From Spongiibacter tropicus DSM 19543 (GTDB taxonomy: Bacteria > Pseudomonadota > Gammaproteobacteria > Pseudomonadales > Spongiibacteraceae): a stretch of DNA of 64,000 nt. The position numbers were made by a program, and so were the translations under genes. Each line of letters opens with the position of its first letter. The first letter of the stretch is position 1. The DNA lies in NCBI RefSeq assembly GCF_000420325.1, contig NZ_ATUS01000001.1, positions 1,492,463 to 1,556,462 of the forward strand, written 5' to 3'. This document shows positions 19,306-30,022 of this stretch, piece after piece. A model generated the notes under the pieces. That model did not search any database, had not been told where the DNA came from, and saw only the letters and a list, made by a program, of their open reading frames with translations.

Positions 19306-20634
19306 TCACTGTTCCAGCCAATCGGGGACTGGCGGACGCGGTGTTTTTCTGTGCACGGCCAGGGCGTCTTCCCGGAGCGATTCGGCCGCCAGAAAGCGCT
19401 GCCAGTCTGCTTCTGGCAAACGCAACTGCAAGTGGAAATTGCCCTGCTCGTCCAGCGATTCATCTTTAACTGCATCCAGCGCATAAAGGCGGGCACGCAG
19501 TTTTCCTTCTGCGGCACTCAAGGTCATCGCCAGGTCGGCAATATCGCCCCCCAGCAACTCACTGAGCGCCTGTTTGAGCAAATCCAAACCCTGTCGCCGC
19601 TGGGCCGACAACCAGACTCGCAGCGGCTTACCGTGCTCATCACGTTCAATACGCGGCGAGCTGCCCAACAGATCGGTTTTGTTGTAGACCTCCAGCACCG
19701 GAATATCGTCGGCGCCAATCTCTTCAAGCACACTGCGCACCTGAAAAATATTATCGCTGCGTTCAGGGTCGGCACAGTCCACCACATGCAGCAGCAAGTC
19801 TGCCAGCGTGGCTTCCTCCAGCGTCGCGCGAAATGCCTCAACCAACTTGTGGGGCAGGTGGCGAATAAAGCCTACGGTGTCGGCCAGCACTACCGGCCCC
19901 ACATCGTCGATGGCGATACGCCGCAGCGTCGGATCCAGCGTGGCAAACAGCTGGTCTGCCGCATAGACCTCAGCCTGCGTCAGCACATTGAACAGCGTGG
20001 ACTTGCCCGCGTTGGTATAGCCCACCAGCGATACAGCGGGGATATCGGCCCGCCGACGGGCGCGACGCGCCTGCTCACGCTGGCGGCGCACCTTGGCGAG
20101 ACGGGCCTGAATACTTTTTATTCGCGCCCGCAGCAGTCGGCGGTCAGTCTCCAACTGGGTTTCACCCGGACCACGCAAACCAATCCCGCCCTTCTGGCGT
20201 TCAAGGTGGGTCCAGCCGCGGATCAGCCGGGTAGACATGTGCTCGAGCTGTGCCAGCTCAACTTGCAGCTTGCCCTCATGGGTACGGGCGCGCTGGGCAA
20301 AGATATCGAGAATCAGACCGGTACGATCAAGCACGCGACACTTCAGCTCGCGCTCGATATTGCGTTCCTGACTGGGGGAAAGGGCGTGATTGAACAGCAC
20401 CAGCTGTCCATCGTGCTCAGCCAGTGCCTCTCGTATTTCGTCGAGTTTTCCGGAGCCGACAAACAGGCGGGGATCAGGGTGCTGGCGCTGACCGGTGATA
20501 AAGGCGACGGGGTCGCCCCCGGCCGATGTCACCAGCTGCACAAACTCATCGGCGTCTTCGCGGGCGTCCTCACTGTTGAGATTCAGGTGGACAAGTACCG
20601 CGCGTTCACCGGAATCGGGGCGTTCAAATAGCAA
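19306..20634 (-). CDS. hflX: Ribosome-splitting GTPase HflX
   Basis: A 442-aa GTPase. The N-terminal glycine-rich nucleotide-binding domain carries the signature GGIGLRGPGETQLE, a basic coiled region follows, then the G domain with P-loop GYTNAGKST, G3 DTVGF and G4 NKTD. HflX rescues stalled or heat-damaged 70S ribosomes. The start codon is TTG, backed by a TGAGGT ribosome site seven bases away. The gene lies 28 bases after hfq. Confidence 0.96.
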   Translation of the reverse strand: MLFERPDSGERAVLVHLNLNSEDAREDADEFVQLVTSAGGDPVAFITGQRQHPDPRLFVGSGKLDEIREALAEHDGQLVLFNHALSPSQERNIERELKCRVLDRTGLILDIFAQRARTHEGKLQVELAQLEHMSTRLIRGWTHLERQKGGIGLRGPGETQLETDRRLLRARIKSIQARLAKVRRQREQARRARRRADIPAVSLVGYTNAGKSTLFNVLTQAEVYAADQLFATLDPTLRRIAIDDVGPVVLADTVGFIRHLPHKLVEAFRATLEEATLADLLLHVVDCADPERSDNIFQVRSVLEEIGADDIPVLEVYNKTDLLGSSPRIERDEHGKPLRVWLSAQRRQGLDLLKQALSELLGGDIADLAMTLSAAEGKLRARLYALDAVKDESLDEQGNFHLQLRLPEADWQRFLAAESLREDALAVHRKTPRPPVPDWLEQ

Positions 20635-20662
20635 GGACGAACCTCAGAATCAGACGTACCGC

Positions 20663-20917
20663 TTAGGCGTTTTCTTGCTCGTCGTCTTCCGGCGGATGCG
20701 CCATGGGCAGACGAACAACGCGAGAGGGGACCACGGTAGAAATGGCGTGTTTGTAGACCATTTGGCTGACGGTGTTTTTCAGCAGAACGACAAACTGATC
20801 GAAAGACTCGATCTGTCCCTGCAGCTTAATGCCGTTTACCAAATAAATAGAAACCGGAATACGCTCCTTGCGAAGAATATTCAGATAAGGGTCTTGTAAG
20901 CTGTGCCCTTTTGACAT
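20663..20917 (-). CDS. hfq: RNA chaperone Hfq
   Basis: An 84-aa Sm-like hexameric protein that pairs small RNAs with mRNAs. The start is [12 protein letters not shown], with AAGGAG upstream; the seven-residue extension is not conserved. The Sm1 ([22 protein letters not shown]) and Sm2 ([12 protein letters not shown]) motifs are intact, including the Tyr-Lys-His proximal-face residues. The C-terminal tail is short and acidic (PEDDEQENA), like Pseudomonas rather than E. coli Hfq. It follows miaA as in most gammaproteobacteria. Confidence 0.98.
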   Translation of the reverse strand: MSKGHSLQDPYLNILRKERIPVSIYLVNGIKLQGQIESFDQFVVLLKNTVSQMVYKHAISTVVPSRVVRLPMAHPPEDDEQENA

Positions 20918-21039
20918 GCTAATCTCCTTGTTGCCCAAATCGGGCGCTGATAAAAAGTATCAATCAAAATACGAGCTGTGGACCGAGAGCAGCCTCGCAA
21001 GTTCGCAAATTAACCTGGGTTGGCCCAGTATAGCGCATG

Positions 21040-21996
21040 TCAATCACTTATAGCATTGCCGAGCGCCGCTATCACGGTATTTAGTTGATCTTCGCGACGC
21101 TCTCCAGTTCCCAGCCACTGTAAATCTTTCCAGCCCCGCAGCCAGGTCATCTGTCGCTTGGCGAGTTGGCGACTGGCAATCAGTGCCCGCTCGAAGGCCT
21201 CATCCAGATCATAACGCCCCTGCAAATGCTGCCAGACCTGGCGATAACCCACGGCGCGAACGGCGGGCAGCTCCTCGTGCAGGTCGCCCCGCGCCATCAG
21301 GCTGCGCACCTCCTCAACAAAACCCTGCTCAAACATGATCCGCAAGCGCAGCGCGATCCGGCGATGCAGTTCGGCGCGATCCGGCGGCGCCACCGCAAAC
21401 TGAAAAAACTGCCAGGGCGGACGTTGCTCGATCTGACGCGCACGCCATTCACTCATCGTCACGCCACTGGCGCGATAGACTTCCAACGCCCGACTGAGTC
21501 GCTGACTGTGATTGGGGTGAATCTGCTCGGCGCAGACCGGATCCACCCCCGCCAGCTCGGCATGAATGGCTGGCCAGCCCTCGCGCTTCGCCTTGTCGGC
21601 GATGGCCTCGCGAATTGCCGGATCGGCCTCGGGCATGTCGGCGAGCCCTTCCAGCAGCGCCTTGAAATACAGCATGGTGCCGCCCACCAGCAGGGGAATC
21701 CGCCCCGCGTCGCTACTGCGCTGCATTTCCCGCAGGGCATCGCGGCGGAACATCGCCGCAGAATAGGCCTCGGAGGGGTCGCAAATGTCCACCAGTGCAT
21801 GGGGGTAGCGCGCCAGTTCTGCCGGGCTGGGTTTGGCGCTGCCAATATCCAGCCCCCGGTAAACCAGCGCGGAATCCACGCTGATAATGTCGCAGGGCAG
21901 TGCGTCGCAGAGCGCCATGGCCAAATCGGTTTTACCCGAGGCCGTCGGCCCCATAAGTAGAATAGCCGTTGGCAGGGCGGAAGGCTCAGCGACCAC
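21040..21996 (-). CDS. miaA: tRNA dimethylallyltransferase MiaA
   Basis: A 318-aa enzyme that prenylates A37 of tRNAs reading U-starting codons. P-loop GPTASGKT (16-23), [16 protein letters not shown] and the tRNA-binding [15 protein letters not shown]-type segment are present. The start is GTG and lies inside the 3' end of mutL (11-base overlap), so translation is probably coupled; no nearer ATG gives a complete P-loop. Synteny mutL-miaA-hfq is classical. Confidence 0.97.
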   Translation of the reverse strand: MVAEPSALPTAILLMGPTASGKTDLAMALCDALPCDIISVDSALVYRGLDIGSAKPSPAELARYPHALVDICDPSEAYSAAMFRRDALREMQRSSDAGRIPLLVGGTMLYFKALLEGLADMPEADPAIREAIADKAKREGWPAIHAELAGVDPVCAEQIHPNHSQRLSRALEVYRASGVTMSEWRARQIEQRPPWQFFQFAVAPPDRAELHRRIALRLRIMFEQGFVEEVRSLMARGDLHEELPAVRAVGYRQVWQHLQGRYDLDEAFERALIASRQLAKRQMTWLRGWKDLQWLGTGERREDQLNTVIAALGNAISD

Positions 21997-23824
21997 GCAG
22001 GAACCACTTGTCGAGCTCGGCCATGCTCACCTGTACCCAAGTAGGACGGCCATGATTGCATTGGCCGCTTCGCTCGGTGGCTTCCATGTCCCGCAGCAGG
22101 CCGTTCATTTCGGGAATCGTGAGCCGTCGATTGGCGCGAACCGAGCCATGACAGGCCATGGTCGCGAGAATTTCATTGATATGGGCAGCAATCCGGTCCG
22201 TACTGCCATATTCCAGCAGGTCGGCGATCACATCGCGCACCAGTTGCTCGACCTGACTGTCAGCGAGAATCACCGGCAGTTCGCGTACGACCAGCGATTC
22301 CTGAGAAGCCCGCTCGACGCGCATGCCCAGCTCGGCAAATACCGCCGCGTGCTGCTCGGCACAATCGGCTTCGCGCTCGCTGACCGCCAGCGACTGCGGC
22401 ACCAGCAGGGGCTGACTTCGCAAGCCCTCGCCGTCTCTGGCCGCCTTCATACGCTCATAGGTAATCCGTTCGTGGGCAGCATGCATGTCCACCAACACCA
22501 TACCCTGGGCATTTTCCGCCAGAATATAGACGCCCTTGAGCTGAGCCAGCGCGTACCCCAGCGGCGGAACTTCCGCATCGCTTTCGTCCGGCGACGGATC
22601 CTGCAAGCGTTGATAAGCGGGCATTTGATCCGCCACCCGCGAGACATTACTGCCACCAGCATACGGCGACGGCGACTGATAGCCTCCCGATGGCGGCGCT
22701 GCCAGCGCGGCGGGCGTTGACCAATCAGCCTCCCGCAGCGGCATGGCAGACTGCTGCTGCGGCATGGATTGCAGCGTCGACGTCGGCGGGGGAATCGAGG
22801 CATTCTGGGGAGCCGTGTCAGGGCGCACGTCCGCAAGCGTTTTGTGCAAGGTGCGGAAAATAAAATCGTGCACGCTGCGACCATCGCGAAAACGTACTTC
22901 GTGCTTGGTCGGATGCACATTCACATCGACCAGCGCCGGATCCAGTTCCAGATACAAAACAAAGGCCGGATGGCGGCCATTGAACAACACATCGCGGTAG
23001 GCCTGTCGCACCGCATGGGCGACTAGGCGGTCACGGATGTAGCGACCGTTGACGTAGAAATGCTGCAAATCCGCCTGACTCCGGGAGAAGCCAGGCAGGG
23101 CTACCCAACCCCACAACCGCAGACCAATGGCCTCGCGCTCGATAAACAGCGCATTTTCCATAAACGCCGGGCCGCAAACTGCCGCCAGACGGCGCTCCTG
23201 CTCGAGCTGACTCTGCGCAGGTTTCAGGCTGTGAACCGCCCGTCCGTTGTGGCGCAGCGAAAAACCGACGTCAAAGCGACCCAAGGCCTGCCGCTTGACG
23301 ACCTCATCGAGATGGCCGAACTCGGTTTTTTCAGTACGTAAAAACTTGCGGCGCGCCGGGGTATTAAAGAACAGGTCGCGCACCTCCACCGTCGTGCCGC
23401 GCGGATGTGCCACCGGCTCCAATACGGCACTCATATCTCGGCCCTCGGAGCGCGCCGCCCACCCGCTGCTGTCGTCGCCGTTGGCGCTGCTTAAACACAG
23501 CCGCGAGACCGAGCTGATACTGGCCAGCGCCTCACCGCGAAACCCCAGACTCGCAACGGCTTCCAAATCGCTGAGATCGTTAATTTTACTGGTGGCATGA
23601 CGACTGAGCGCCAGTGGCAAATCTTCTTTGCCGATACCGCCACCGTCATCGCGAACGCGAATCAGCTTAACGCCGCCCTCTTCCACTTCCAGGTCGATGC
23701 GGCGGGCACCGGCATCCAGGCTGTTCTCTACCAGTTCTTTAACCACCGAGGCGGGACGCTCTACCACCTCGCCCGCGGCGATCTGGTTCGCCAGTCGAGG
23801 ATCAAGTAAATGAATTTTTGTCAT
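21986..23824 (-). CDS. mutL: DNA mismatch repair protein MutL, endonuclease type
   Basis: A 612-aa GHKL ATPase that couples MutS to downstream repair. N-terminal motifs: [27 protein letters not shown] and [10 protein letters not shown]. The linker (about 340-430) is Pro/Ser/Gln-rich. The C-terminal dimerisation domain carries [12 protein letters not shown] from Asp446, fitting the D[MQ]HA-x2-E-x4-E endonuclease motif, plus [10 protein letters not shown] and NHGRPTW metal-site motifs. It is therefore the nicking type known from P. aeruginosa rather than the MutH-dependent E. coli type. ATGA overlap with the upstream amidase stop shows coupling. Confidence 0.97.
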   Translation of the reverse strand: MTKIHLLDPRLANQIAAGEVVERPASVVKELVENSLDAGARRIDLEVEEGGVKLIRVRDDGGGIGKEDLPLALSRHATSKINDLSDLEAVASLGFRGEALASISSVSRLCLSSANGDDSSGWAARSEGRDMSAVLEPVAHPRGTTVEVRDLFFNTPARRKFLRTEKTEFGHLDEVVKRQALGRFDVGFSLRHNGRAVHSLKPAQSQLEQERRLAAVCGPAFMENALFIEREAIGLRLWGWVALPGFSRSQADLQHFYVNGRYIRDRLVAHAVRQAYRDVLFNGRHPAFVLYLELDPALVDVNVHPTKHEVRFRDGRSVHDFIFRTLHKTLADVRPDTAPQNASIPPPTSTLQSMPQQQSAMPLREADWSTPAALAAPPSGGYQSPSPYAGGSNVSRVADQMPAYQRLQDPSPDESDAEVPPLGYALAQLKGVYILAENAQGMVLVDMHAAHERITYERMKAARDGEGLRSQPLLVPQSLAVSEREADCAEQHAAVFAELGMRVERASQESLVVRELPVILADSQVEQLVRDVIADLLEYGSTDRIAAHINEILATMACHGSVRANRRLTIPEMNGLLRDMEATERSGQCNHGRPTWVQVSMAELDKWFLRGR

Positions 23825-25149
23825 TGAACCGGGGGAATCTGAATTTTCTGACCGACGCGGATTGCACTGTCCGCCAGGCCATTGTGACGCTGCAACTCTG
23901 CAACACTGATGTTGTGACGGGCACTGATCCCCGACAGGGTATCGCCGCTGGCAATAATGTATTCGCGCACGTCGTTGGACGGGGCCACCGTGCCACGCTT
24001 AACCGCGGCGAAGTAGGTATCTGGCGGCGGGCTTTCGCGGAAATAGCGATCGATGCCCTCAAAAATCGCCTGGGCCATCTGGTTTTGATAGCGCGACGTT
24101 GCCAGCTTTCGGGCTTCTCCAGGGTTAGAGATAAACCCGGTCTCGACCAGCAGCGAGGGAATATCCGGCGACTTGAGTACCGCAAAGCCCGCCTGTTCAA
24201 CACGCTTGCTGTGCAGGCGGGAAATCTTGCCCATTTCACCCAGCAGTTGCGCCCCTACACTCAAACTGGCATCCAGTGTGGCCGTCATCGACAGGTCGGT
24301 CAGCACCCCGGCCAGCACGTGATCCTTATCAGAAAGGCTCACACCACCCACCAGGTCAGCCTCGTTCTCGCGGCGAGCCAGAATTCGCGCCGAGGCACTC
24401 GTGGCACCACGTTGAGACAGAGCATACACCGAGCTGCCATTGGCGCTGGGGTGAGTGAAGGCATCGGCATGCACCGACACAAAGAAATCGGCTTGGGCCT
24501 TGCGAGCCAGATCGCGACGTTTGGCGAGCCCCACGTAATAGTCGCCGTCGCGAATCATCACGACTTGATAGCCGCGCTTGCTCTGGAACTTGGCCTGCAG
24601 TTTTTTAGCAATCTTATAAACAACATCCTTTTCACGCAGCTTACCGGGGCCAATGGCACCGGGATCCTCGCCGCCGTGACCGGCGTCGATGGCAATCACC
24701 ACATCGCGCTGCGGCGTTTCGCTGACACTTTTCACCACCTTGGGTGGCTCGTTTTCTTTCTGCTGGTCAAGAAAATCCACGACCAAGCGGTCGTTCTGGC
24801 CCGCACTCGCAGCGAGGAAAAAGCTGCGTGCCTGAACCGCATCACTGAGATCAAACACGACCCGCAGCTTGCCGTCGGGCTTTGCCGCGTAGCGCATGCG
24901 CTGAATGGGGCTGTTCTCGAAGGTCAGCGTATCCGTGGCCGCCTTCATTTCGGCAGTGGAGATGTCCACTACCAGGCGATCAGGGCCGCTCAGGGAAATG
25001 ACTTCATGACTGACCGGCGCGGTGAGGTCGAACACCACACGGCTGTGATCCGGCGCACGCCAGAAACGCACATCGCGCACGTCGGCGGCCGATGCGAAGC
25101 CGGCAAACAGCAGTGTGATACACAGGGCAGCGATGTGGGTAGGTTTCAT
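23821..25149 (-). CDS. amiB: N-acetylmuramoyl-L-alanine amidase, AmiB-type with LysM
   Basis: A 442-aa periplasmic amidase that splits septal peptidoglycan. Signal peptide (1-21), AMIN targeting domain (about 22-125), and Amidase_3 catalytic domain with zinc ligands in [14 protein letters not shown] and in the VSVHADAF segment, plus [11 protein letters not shown] single C-terminal LysM ([20 protein letters not shown]) binds glycan. The domain order matches Pseudomonas AmiB; AmiC is an alternative name for similar proteins. It lies between tsaE and mutL, overlapping both by four bases, a common arrangement. Confidence 0.94.
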   Translation of the reverse strand: MKPTHIAALCITLLFAGFASAADVRDVRFWRAPDHSRVVFDLTAPVSHEVISLSGPDRLVVDISTAEMKAATDTLTFENSPIQRMRYAAKPDGKLRVVFDLSDAVQARSFFLAASAGQNDRLVVDFLDQQKENEPPKVVKSVSETPQRDVVIAIDAGHGGEDPGAIGPGKLREKDVVYKIAKKLQAKFQSKRGYQVVMIRDGDYYVGLAKRRDLARKAQADFFVSVHADAFTHPSANGSSVYALSQRGATSASARILARRENEADLVGGVSLSDKDHVLAGVLTDLSMTATLDASLSVGAQLLGEMGKISRLHSKRVEQAGFAVLKSPDIPSLLVETGFISNPGEARKLATSRYQNQMAQAIFEGIDRYFRESPPPDTYFAAVKRGTVAPSNDVREYIIASGDTLSGISARHNISVAELQRHNGLADSAIRVGQKIQIPPVQ

Positions 25150-25607
25150 AGCGCCTTTAATTTCGTGATGATCTCTTGCCCGCGCTCGCTGTTGGCCTCG
25201 AGCGTCAGGCGTCGACCGTGTCCCTGTTGGCGGATGTTAACCTGTATATCGGGAGCTGGCAAAATTCCCGCCCCCCGCTCAGGCCACTCAATCAGACAGA
25301 TACTGCGGTCATTGAGGTAATCCCTCAGCCCCATGTATTCCAGCTCTTCGGGATCACCCAGCCGATACAGATCAAAGTGATAAACACTGACCTCCGGCAT
25401 GTCATAGGGTTCCACCAGCGTATACGTCGGACTTTTTACCGCGCCGGTATGCCCGAAGGCACGTAACACTCCCCGACAAAAGGTGGTTTTACCGGCCCCG
25501 AGATCACCGTGCAGAAACAGCACCGTTGATGGCAATAGCTGAGCACCCAACTGCTCTCCCGCCGCGACCGTCGCCGCCTCATCCGCCAGCTCAAGGCTGT
25601 AGGCCAT
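25146..25607 (-). CDS. tsaE: tRNA t6A synthesis ATPase TsaE
   Basis: A 153-aa P-loop ATPase needed with TsaB/TsaD for threonylcarbamoylation of A37 in ANN-reading tRNAs. Walker A GDLGAGKTT (34-42), VKSPTYTLVEPY and the acidic HFDLYRLGDPEELEY segment are typical. It overlaps nnrD by 17 bases and the amidase by four, forming the conserved nnrD-tsaE-amiB-mutL-miaA-hfq string. Confidence 0.96.
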   Translation of the reverse strand: MAYSLELADEAATVAAGEQLGAQLLPSTVLFLHGDLGAGKTTFCRGVLRAFGHTGAVKSPTYTLVEPYDMPEVSVYHFDLYRLGDPEELEYMGLRDYLNDRSICLIEWPERGAGILPAPDIQVNIRQQGHGRRLTLEANSERGQEIITKLKAL

Positions 25608-27144
25608 TCATGACTCCCCGAAGTTGTTCCACTACATCCATCGCCAGCAGGCCGCGTTCGCCAGTTTGGGCCGCGCGATCCGCTGACCGTGCGTGCACGG
25701 CAGCCCCCATGCAGCAGGCGTCACTGGCAGACAGGCCCTGCGCCAGCAACGCGGCGATAATACCGCTGAGCACATCCCCCATGCCACCACTGGCCATGCC
25801 CGGATTACCACCTTCATTCACCCAGCATCGCTGTCCGTCGTCAATAAGGGTTCCCGCGCCTTTTAACAGCACCACCGCGCGGTAACGCCGCGCCAGCTCC
25901 CGGCAAGACTGAAAGCGGTCAGCCTGCAGAGCTGCCACACTGCAACCGAGCAACCGCGCCGCTTCGCCGGGGTGCGGCGTCATCACCCGCACACGGCCGG
26001 GCTGCGCGTCACAGTGTTTCATATACCGGTCGGGCTGGGCGGCGATCAGGTTCAGGGCATCGGCATCCATCACTAGCGGTTTATCCGAAGCCAGCGCCTG
26101 GGTCAGCAGTGATTGCCCCCAGTCACTCTGTCCCAGTCCTGGCCCAATCACCAACACAGAAGCCCTCGCCAACTGCGTCGCCAGCTCCGGCGACGCCCCC
26201 AGCGGATGCACCATCACCTCGGGACGCTGAGCAAGAATCGCCGCCAGATGCTCGGGATGCGTGGCGCAGGAGATCAGCCCGGCGCCACAACGGGCCGCGG
26301 CACTGGAGGCCAGTATCACCGCCCCTGCCGTGCCGTAATCGCCGCCCATCACCAGCACATGACCAAAGTGCCCTTTATGCGCCGCCAGCGGGCGGGGACC
26401 CCAGCTACGCAGCCGGGCATCCAGATCAATACGGCAAGCAGCGGGCGGAAATTCCTCAAACAACGCCGATGCCAGCCCCAAATCTTCAAGCAGCAACTCA
26501 CCGCAATACTCCGGTGCCACGCCGGTAAACAGGCCACACTTCCAGGCGATAAAGCTCACCGTAAGTGTGGCTCGCACCGCCTCACCGCCGTGCATTCCCG
26601 TGTCGGCACTCAGCCCCGAGGGCACATCAATCGCCAGCACCGGCAACGAGGCCGCGTTAATCGCGGTAATGACCTGCGCATAGTCCTCGCGCAGCGGACC
26701 ACTGAAGCCGGTGCCCAGCAGCGCGTCGACAATCACTGAGTCTGCCTCAGGCCTCTGCCCCTGCCAGGGCTCGGCGAGCACCCCCGCATTGCGGGCCATA
26801 TCAGCCGCCAGCGCCGCATCGCCTTTCAGATTCTGGCTGAGCGCCCACAATTGCACGGAAAAGCCCGCCTGCCGTGCCAACGCGGCAATGACATAGCCGT
26901 CGCCGCCGTTGTTGCCACCACCGCAAAACACCTCAACACAGCGCGCCTTCGGCCAACGTCGCTGCAACTGCGCAAACGCCGCTGCCCCGGCATGGCACAT
27001 CAACTCAAAGCCAGGAATGCCGCCATCAATCGCACGGCGATCCATTTCTCTCGACTGCTGCGCCCGATACAGCGCCAGTGGATCAGGGCCGGTTGCCCGC
27101 ACAGCATCCATTTCATCTCTCCAGCCATGTAGAATACCGTTCAT
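25591..27144 (-). CDS. nnrD: Bifunctional NAD(P)HX epimerase/dehydratase
   Basis: A 517-aa repair enzyme for hydrated NADH/NADPH. The N-terminal epimerase domain (about 20-225) shows CGGGNNGGDGYV and VDALLGTGFSG. The C-terminal ADP/ATP-dependent dehydratase domain shows GGDYGTAGAVILA, PGLGQSDW, MDADALN, TPHPGEAARLL and GMASGGMGDVLSG. The start MNGILHG is preceded by GAGGGG; the longer in-frame extension overlaps queG on the other strand and is rejected. Start-to-start distance to divergent queG is only 30 bases. Confidence 0.95.
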   Translation of the reverse strand: MNGILHGWRDEMDAVRATGPDPLALYRAQQSREMDRRAIDGGIPGFELMCHAGAAAFAQLQRRWPKARCVEVFCGGGNNGGDGYVIAALARQAGFSVQLWALSQNLKGDAALAADMARNAGVLAEPWQGQRPEADSVIVDALLGTGFSGPLREDYAQVITAINAASLPVLAIDVPSGLSADTGMHGGEAVRATLTVSFIAWKCGLFTGVAPEYCGELLLEDLGLASALFEEFPPAACRIDLDARLRSWGPRPLAAHKGHFGHVLVMGGDYGTAGAVILASSAAARCGAGLISCATHPEHLAAILAQRPEVMVHPLGASPELATQLARASVLVIGPGLGQSDWGQSLLTQALASDKPLVMDADALNLIAAQPDRYMKHCDAQPGRVRVMTPHPGEAARLLGCSVAALQADRFQSCRELARRYRAVVLLKGAGTLIDDGQRCWVNEGGNPGMASGGMGDVLSGIIAALLAQGLSASDACCMGAAVHARSADRAAQTGERGLLAMDVVEQLRGVMNGLQP

Positions 27145-27174
27145 GATACCCCTCAATGACCGCGCCGACAGCCG

Positions 27175-28263
27175 ATGAGCGAACACGCCACCCCCGACCT
27201 GACCCACCTCGCCACCGAGATCAAGCGGTGGGGACAGGAATTGGGCTTTGCCCATATCGGCATCGGCACCGCCGACAACCACCCCCATGCACAGCGACTT
27301 AACGAGTGGCTAGAGAAAGGCTATCACGGCGAAATGGGCTATATGTCGGCGCGCGAGGCACTGCGCGCCGATGCCAACGCCCTCCATGAAGGCACGGTTC
27401 GCGTGATCAGCGCCCGAATGGATTACCTGGCCGGCGGCGAAGACGCCAATACCGTGCTGCAATCGCCGCAGAAGGCGTATATCTCACGCTACGCGCTGGG
27501 CCGCGACTACCACAAGCTGATACGCAAGCGCCTGTCGCAGCTGGCCCAACGCATTGAGCAGCAGGCGGGCGGGCGGCACCGCGCCTTTGTTGACAGCGCG
27601 CCGGTGCTGGAGCGCGGCTACGCCGAGCAGGCAGGACTGGGCTGGATTGGCAAAAACAGCATGCTCATCAACAGCCGCGCCGGCTCCTGGTTTTTTCTTG
27701 GCGAGATATACACCAGCTTGCCACTCCCCATCGATGCCCCGCAGGAAACCAGCCACTGCGGCAGTTGCAGAGCCTGTCTGGATGATTGCCCCACGCAGGC
27801 TATTGTCGCCCCCTATCAGGTCGATGCGCGGCGCTGTATTTCCTATCTGACTATTGAGCTGCACGGCCCGATTCCTACCGAGCTGCGCAGCGCTATGGGC
27901 AATCGCGTGTTCGGCTGCGACGACTGCCAGCTTGTCTGCCCATGGAACAAGTTCGCACAACCCAGTACTGAAGGGGATTTTGTGCCCCGCCACCAGCTGG
28001 ACAACAGCGAACTGCTCTCTCTGTTTCAGTGGACGGAAACGCAGTTCCTGGAGCGGACAGCCGGCTCAGCGATTCGGCGCATTGGCTACCCTCGCTGGCT
28101 GCGCAATCTCGCTGTCGGACTGGGGAATGCGCACCACGACCCGGCGATTCTTAAGGCGCTTCAACAACGTCGCACCGAGGTCGAGGAGATGGTCGCGGAA
28201 CATATTGATTGGGCGATCGCACAGCAACAGCAAAAAGCGGCACTGATCGGCAGCGATCGCTGA
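27175..28263 (+). CDS. queG: Epoxyqueuosine reductase
   Basis: A 362-aa cobalamin- and iron-sulphur-dependent enzyme catalysing the last step of queuosine synthesis in tRNA. Two ferredoxin-like [4Fe-4S] motifs are visible, CGSCRACLDDCPTQAI and CDDCQLVCPWNKFA. The ERGYAEQAGLGWIGKN segment is highly conserved. The C-terminal part holds HEAT-like residues (RRIGYPRWLRNLAVGLGN). It converges on orn with only seven bases between the stops. Confidence 0.96.
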   Translation: MSEHATPDLTHLATEIKRWGQELGFAHIGIGTADNHPHAQRLNEWLEKGYHGEMGYMSAREALRADANALHEGTVRVISARMDYLAGGEDANTVLQSPQKAYISRYALGRDYHKLIRKRLSQLAQRIEQQAGGRHRAFVDSAPVLERGYAEQAGLGWIGKNSMLINSRAGSWFFLGEIYTSLPLPIDAPQETSHCGSCRACLDDCPTQAIVAPYQVDARRCISYLTIELHGPIPTELRSAMGNRVFGCDDCQLVCPWNKFAQPSTEGDFVPRHQLDNSELLSLFQWTETQFLERTAGSAIRRIGYPRWLRNLAVGLGNAHHDPAILKALQQRRTEVEEMVAEHIDWAIAQQQQKAALIGSDR

Positions 28264-28270
28264 GGGCGCC

Positions 28271-28816
28271 TCAGTCGAGGCGGAGGAAATGCTCGCGATA
28301 GTGGCGAAGCTCGGCAATGGAGTCGCGAATATCATCCAGTGCCAGATGGCTGGCATTCTTTTTCAAGCCGTTGAGAATATCCGGTCGCCAGCGGCGGGCC
28401 AGCTCTTTCAGGCTGCTGACATCCAGATTACGGTAATGGAAATAGCGCTCCAACTGCGGCATCTCCCTCGCCAGAAAGCGGCGGTCCTGACAAATGCTGT
28501 TGCCGCACATCGGGGATGCCCCCTCGTCCACATGTTTGTAGAGAAATTCCAGCGTCAGACGCTCCGCTTCCTCCGCCGTCAGGCAGGTCTCTTTGACCCG
28601 TTTTACCAAGCCAGACTGCCCATGCTGGGTGGTATTCCATTCATCCATCGCCGCCAACACCTCATCGGACTGGTGAATCGCCAATACCGGCCCCTCATCC
28701 AGGGTGTTGAGATCGGCATCGGTCACCACCGTGGCAATCTCAATAATATGGTCGCTCTGGGTATCCAGACCGGTCATTTCCAGGTCAATCCAGATCAGAT
28801 TTGTAGCTTTGGACAT
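28271..28816 (-). CDS. orn: Oligoribonuclease
   Basis: A 181-aa DEDDh exonuclease that degrades the last di- to pentanucleotides and, in pseudomonads, pGpG from c-di-GMP turnover. Motifs [10 protein letters not shown] (Asp, Glu), a central Asp-containing segment, and [11 protein letters not shown] are present. GGAGGT lies six bases before the ATG of MSKATNLIW and directly abuts an earlier ATG two codons upstream, so the shorter start is preferred. It is divergent from rsgA across about 100 bases. Confidence 0.96.
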   Translation of the reverse strand: MSKATNLIWIDLEMTGLDTQSDHIIEIATVVTDADLNTLDEGPVLAIHQSDEVLAAMDEWNTTQHGQSGLVKRVKETCLTAEEAERLTLEFLYKHVDEGASPMCGNSICQDRRFLAREMPQLERYFHYRNLDVSSLKELARRWRPDILNGLKKNASHLALDDIRDSIAELRHYREHFLRLD

Positions 28817-28915
28817 CGTCATACCTCCGCGCAGGCGGCTCCCAGCTTGGTGCCTGAAGCGTGGATTGTAACAGCTCATCAGGTAATATGAGCGACTGTT
28901 CATACAGGGCCGATA

Positions 28916-29920
28916 ATGAGTAAACGCCGAATCAGCCGCCAGCAGCGTTGGCGCATCGAAAAAATCCAGGCGGAGCGCAGCGCGCGGGCACAGCGCCGCG
29001 CCGATGACGCCGAGTCGTCGCTCAACGAGGGTGAGCTGGGGCCGGAACAGACCGGTATCGTCGTCAGCCATTTTGGCCAGCAGCTCGACGTTGAAGGCCG
29101 CGATGGCGAACAGCAGCGCTGCCATGTGCGCAGCAATATCGACGGACTGGTCACCGGCGACCGGGTGATCTGGCGACCCGGCAAACCCACCGGCGTGGTG
29201 GTTGCACGCGAGCCTCGCCAGTCACTGCTGCAGCGCCCGGACAACTTCAACAGACTGAAGCCAGTCGCCGCCAATATCGACCTGATTGTCATTGTGATCG
29301 CCCCGGAACCACTGGCCCACGCCAACCTGATTGATCGCTACCTGGTCGCGGCGGAGCACAGCGACATCACCCCGATGCTGCTGCTGAACAAGGCCGACCT
29401 GCTCGACCCAGAGCGCGATGCCACACTGCTGGGCATGGTAGAGCGCTATCGGGACATCGGTTACCGCCTGATCACCGCCTCCTGCAAAGAAGACGGCGGC
29501 TTGAGCGAGCTGAAGCAGCTTCTCGACCAGCACATCAGCGCCTTTGTCGGCCAGTCCGGCGTCGGCAAGTCCTCGCTGGTCAATCACCTGCTGCCGGGCA
29601 CCGACACCCGTGTTGGCGCGCTGTCAGAAGCCCATGCCAAAGGACGCCACACCACCACGACCGCGCGGCTCTACCACTTCCCGGAGGGCGGCAGTCTGAT
29701 TGACTCTCCCGGTATTCGCGAATTCGCACTGTGGAATCTCGGGCCGGAGGAAGTGCTGCACGGTTTTGTCGAGTTCCGCCCGTTTATCGGCCACTGCCGC
29801 TTCCGGGACTGCAAACACGAGCAGGAGCCGGGCTGCGCCCTGCGTGAAGCCGTTGAGCAGGGCGATATTCACCCCGAGCGCTTTGCCAGTTACCAGCAAA
29901 TTATCGACAGCATTCGCTGA
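28916..29920 (+). CDS. rsgA: Small-subunit assembly GTPase RsgA
   Basis: A 334-aa circularly permuted GTPase (YjeQ). A basic N-terminal tail ([13 protein letters not shown]) and OB-fold precede G4 LLNKADLLD, then G1 GQSGVGKSS and G3 DSPG. The zinc-binding C-terminus has C-x4-C-x-H-x5-C in [16 protein letters not shown]. It checks 30S maturation of the decoding centre. Divergence from orn is the classic arrangement. Confidence 0.97.
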   Translation: MSKRRISRQQRWRIEKIQAERSARAQRRADDAESSLNEGELGPEQTGIVVSHFGQQLDVEGRDGEQQRCHVRSNIDGLVTGDRVIWRPGKPTGVVVAREPRQSLLQRPDNFNRLKPVAANIDLIVIVIAPEPLAHANLIDRYLVAAEHSDITPMLLLNKADLLDPERDATLLGMVERYRDIGYRLITASCKEDGGLSELKQLLDQHISAFVGQSGVGKSSLVNHLLPGTDTRVGALSEAHAKGRHTTTTARLYHFPEGGSLIDSPGIREFALWNLGPEEVLHGFVEFRPFIGHCRFRDCKHEQEPGCALREAVEQGDIHPERFASYQQIIDSIR

Positions 29921-30022
29921 GCTCTCATTGAACACCACAGCGCCTTCGCGGGTCACAATGGGTACATCGTCGCGGACGCAGACAAGCTGCTACAATCCGC
30001 CCAGCTAAAAGGGGTACTGACT

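Noticed and set aside
23818-25320. 500-aa plus-strand frame opposite the amidase gene
   Set aside because: Shadow of the amidase and tsaE reading frames; low-plausibility protein composition.
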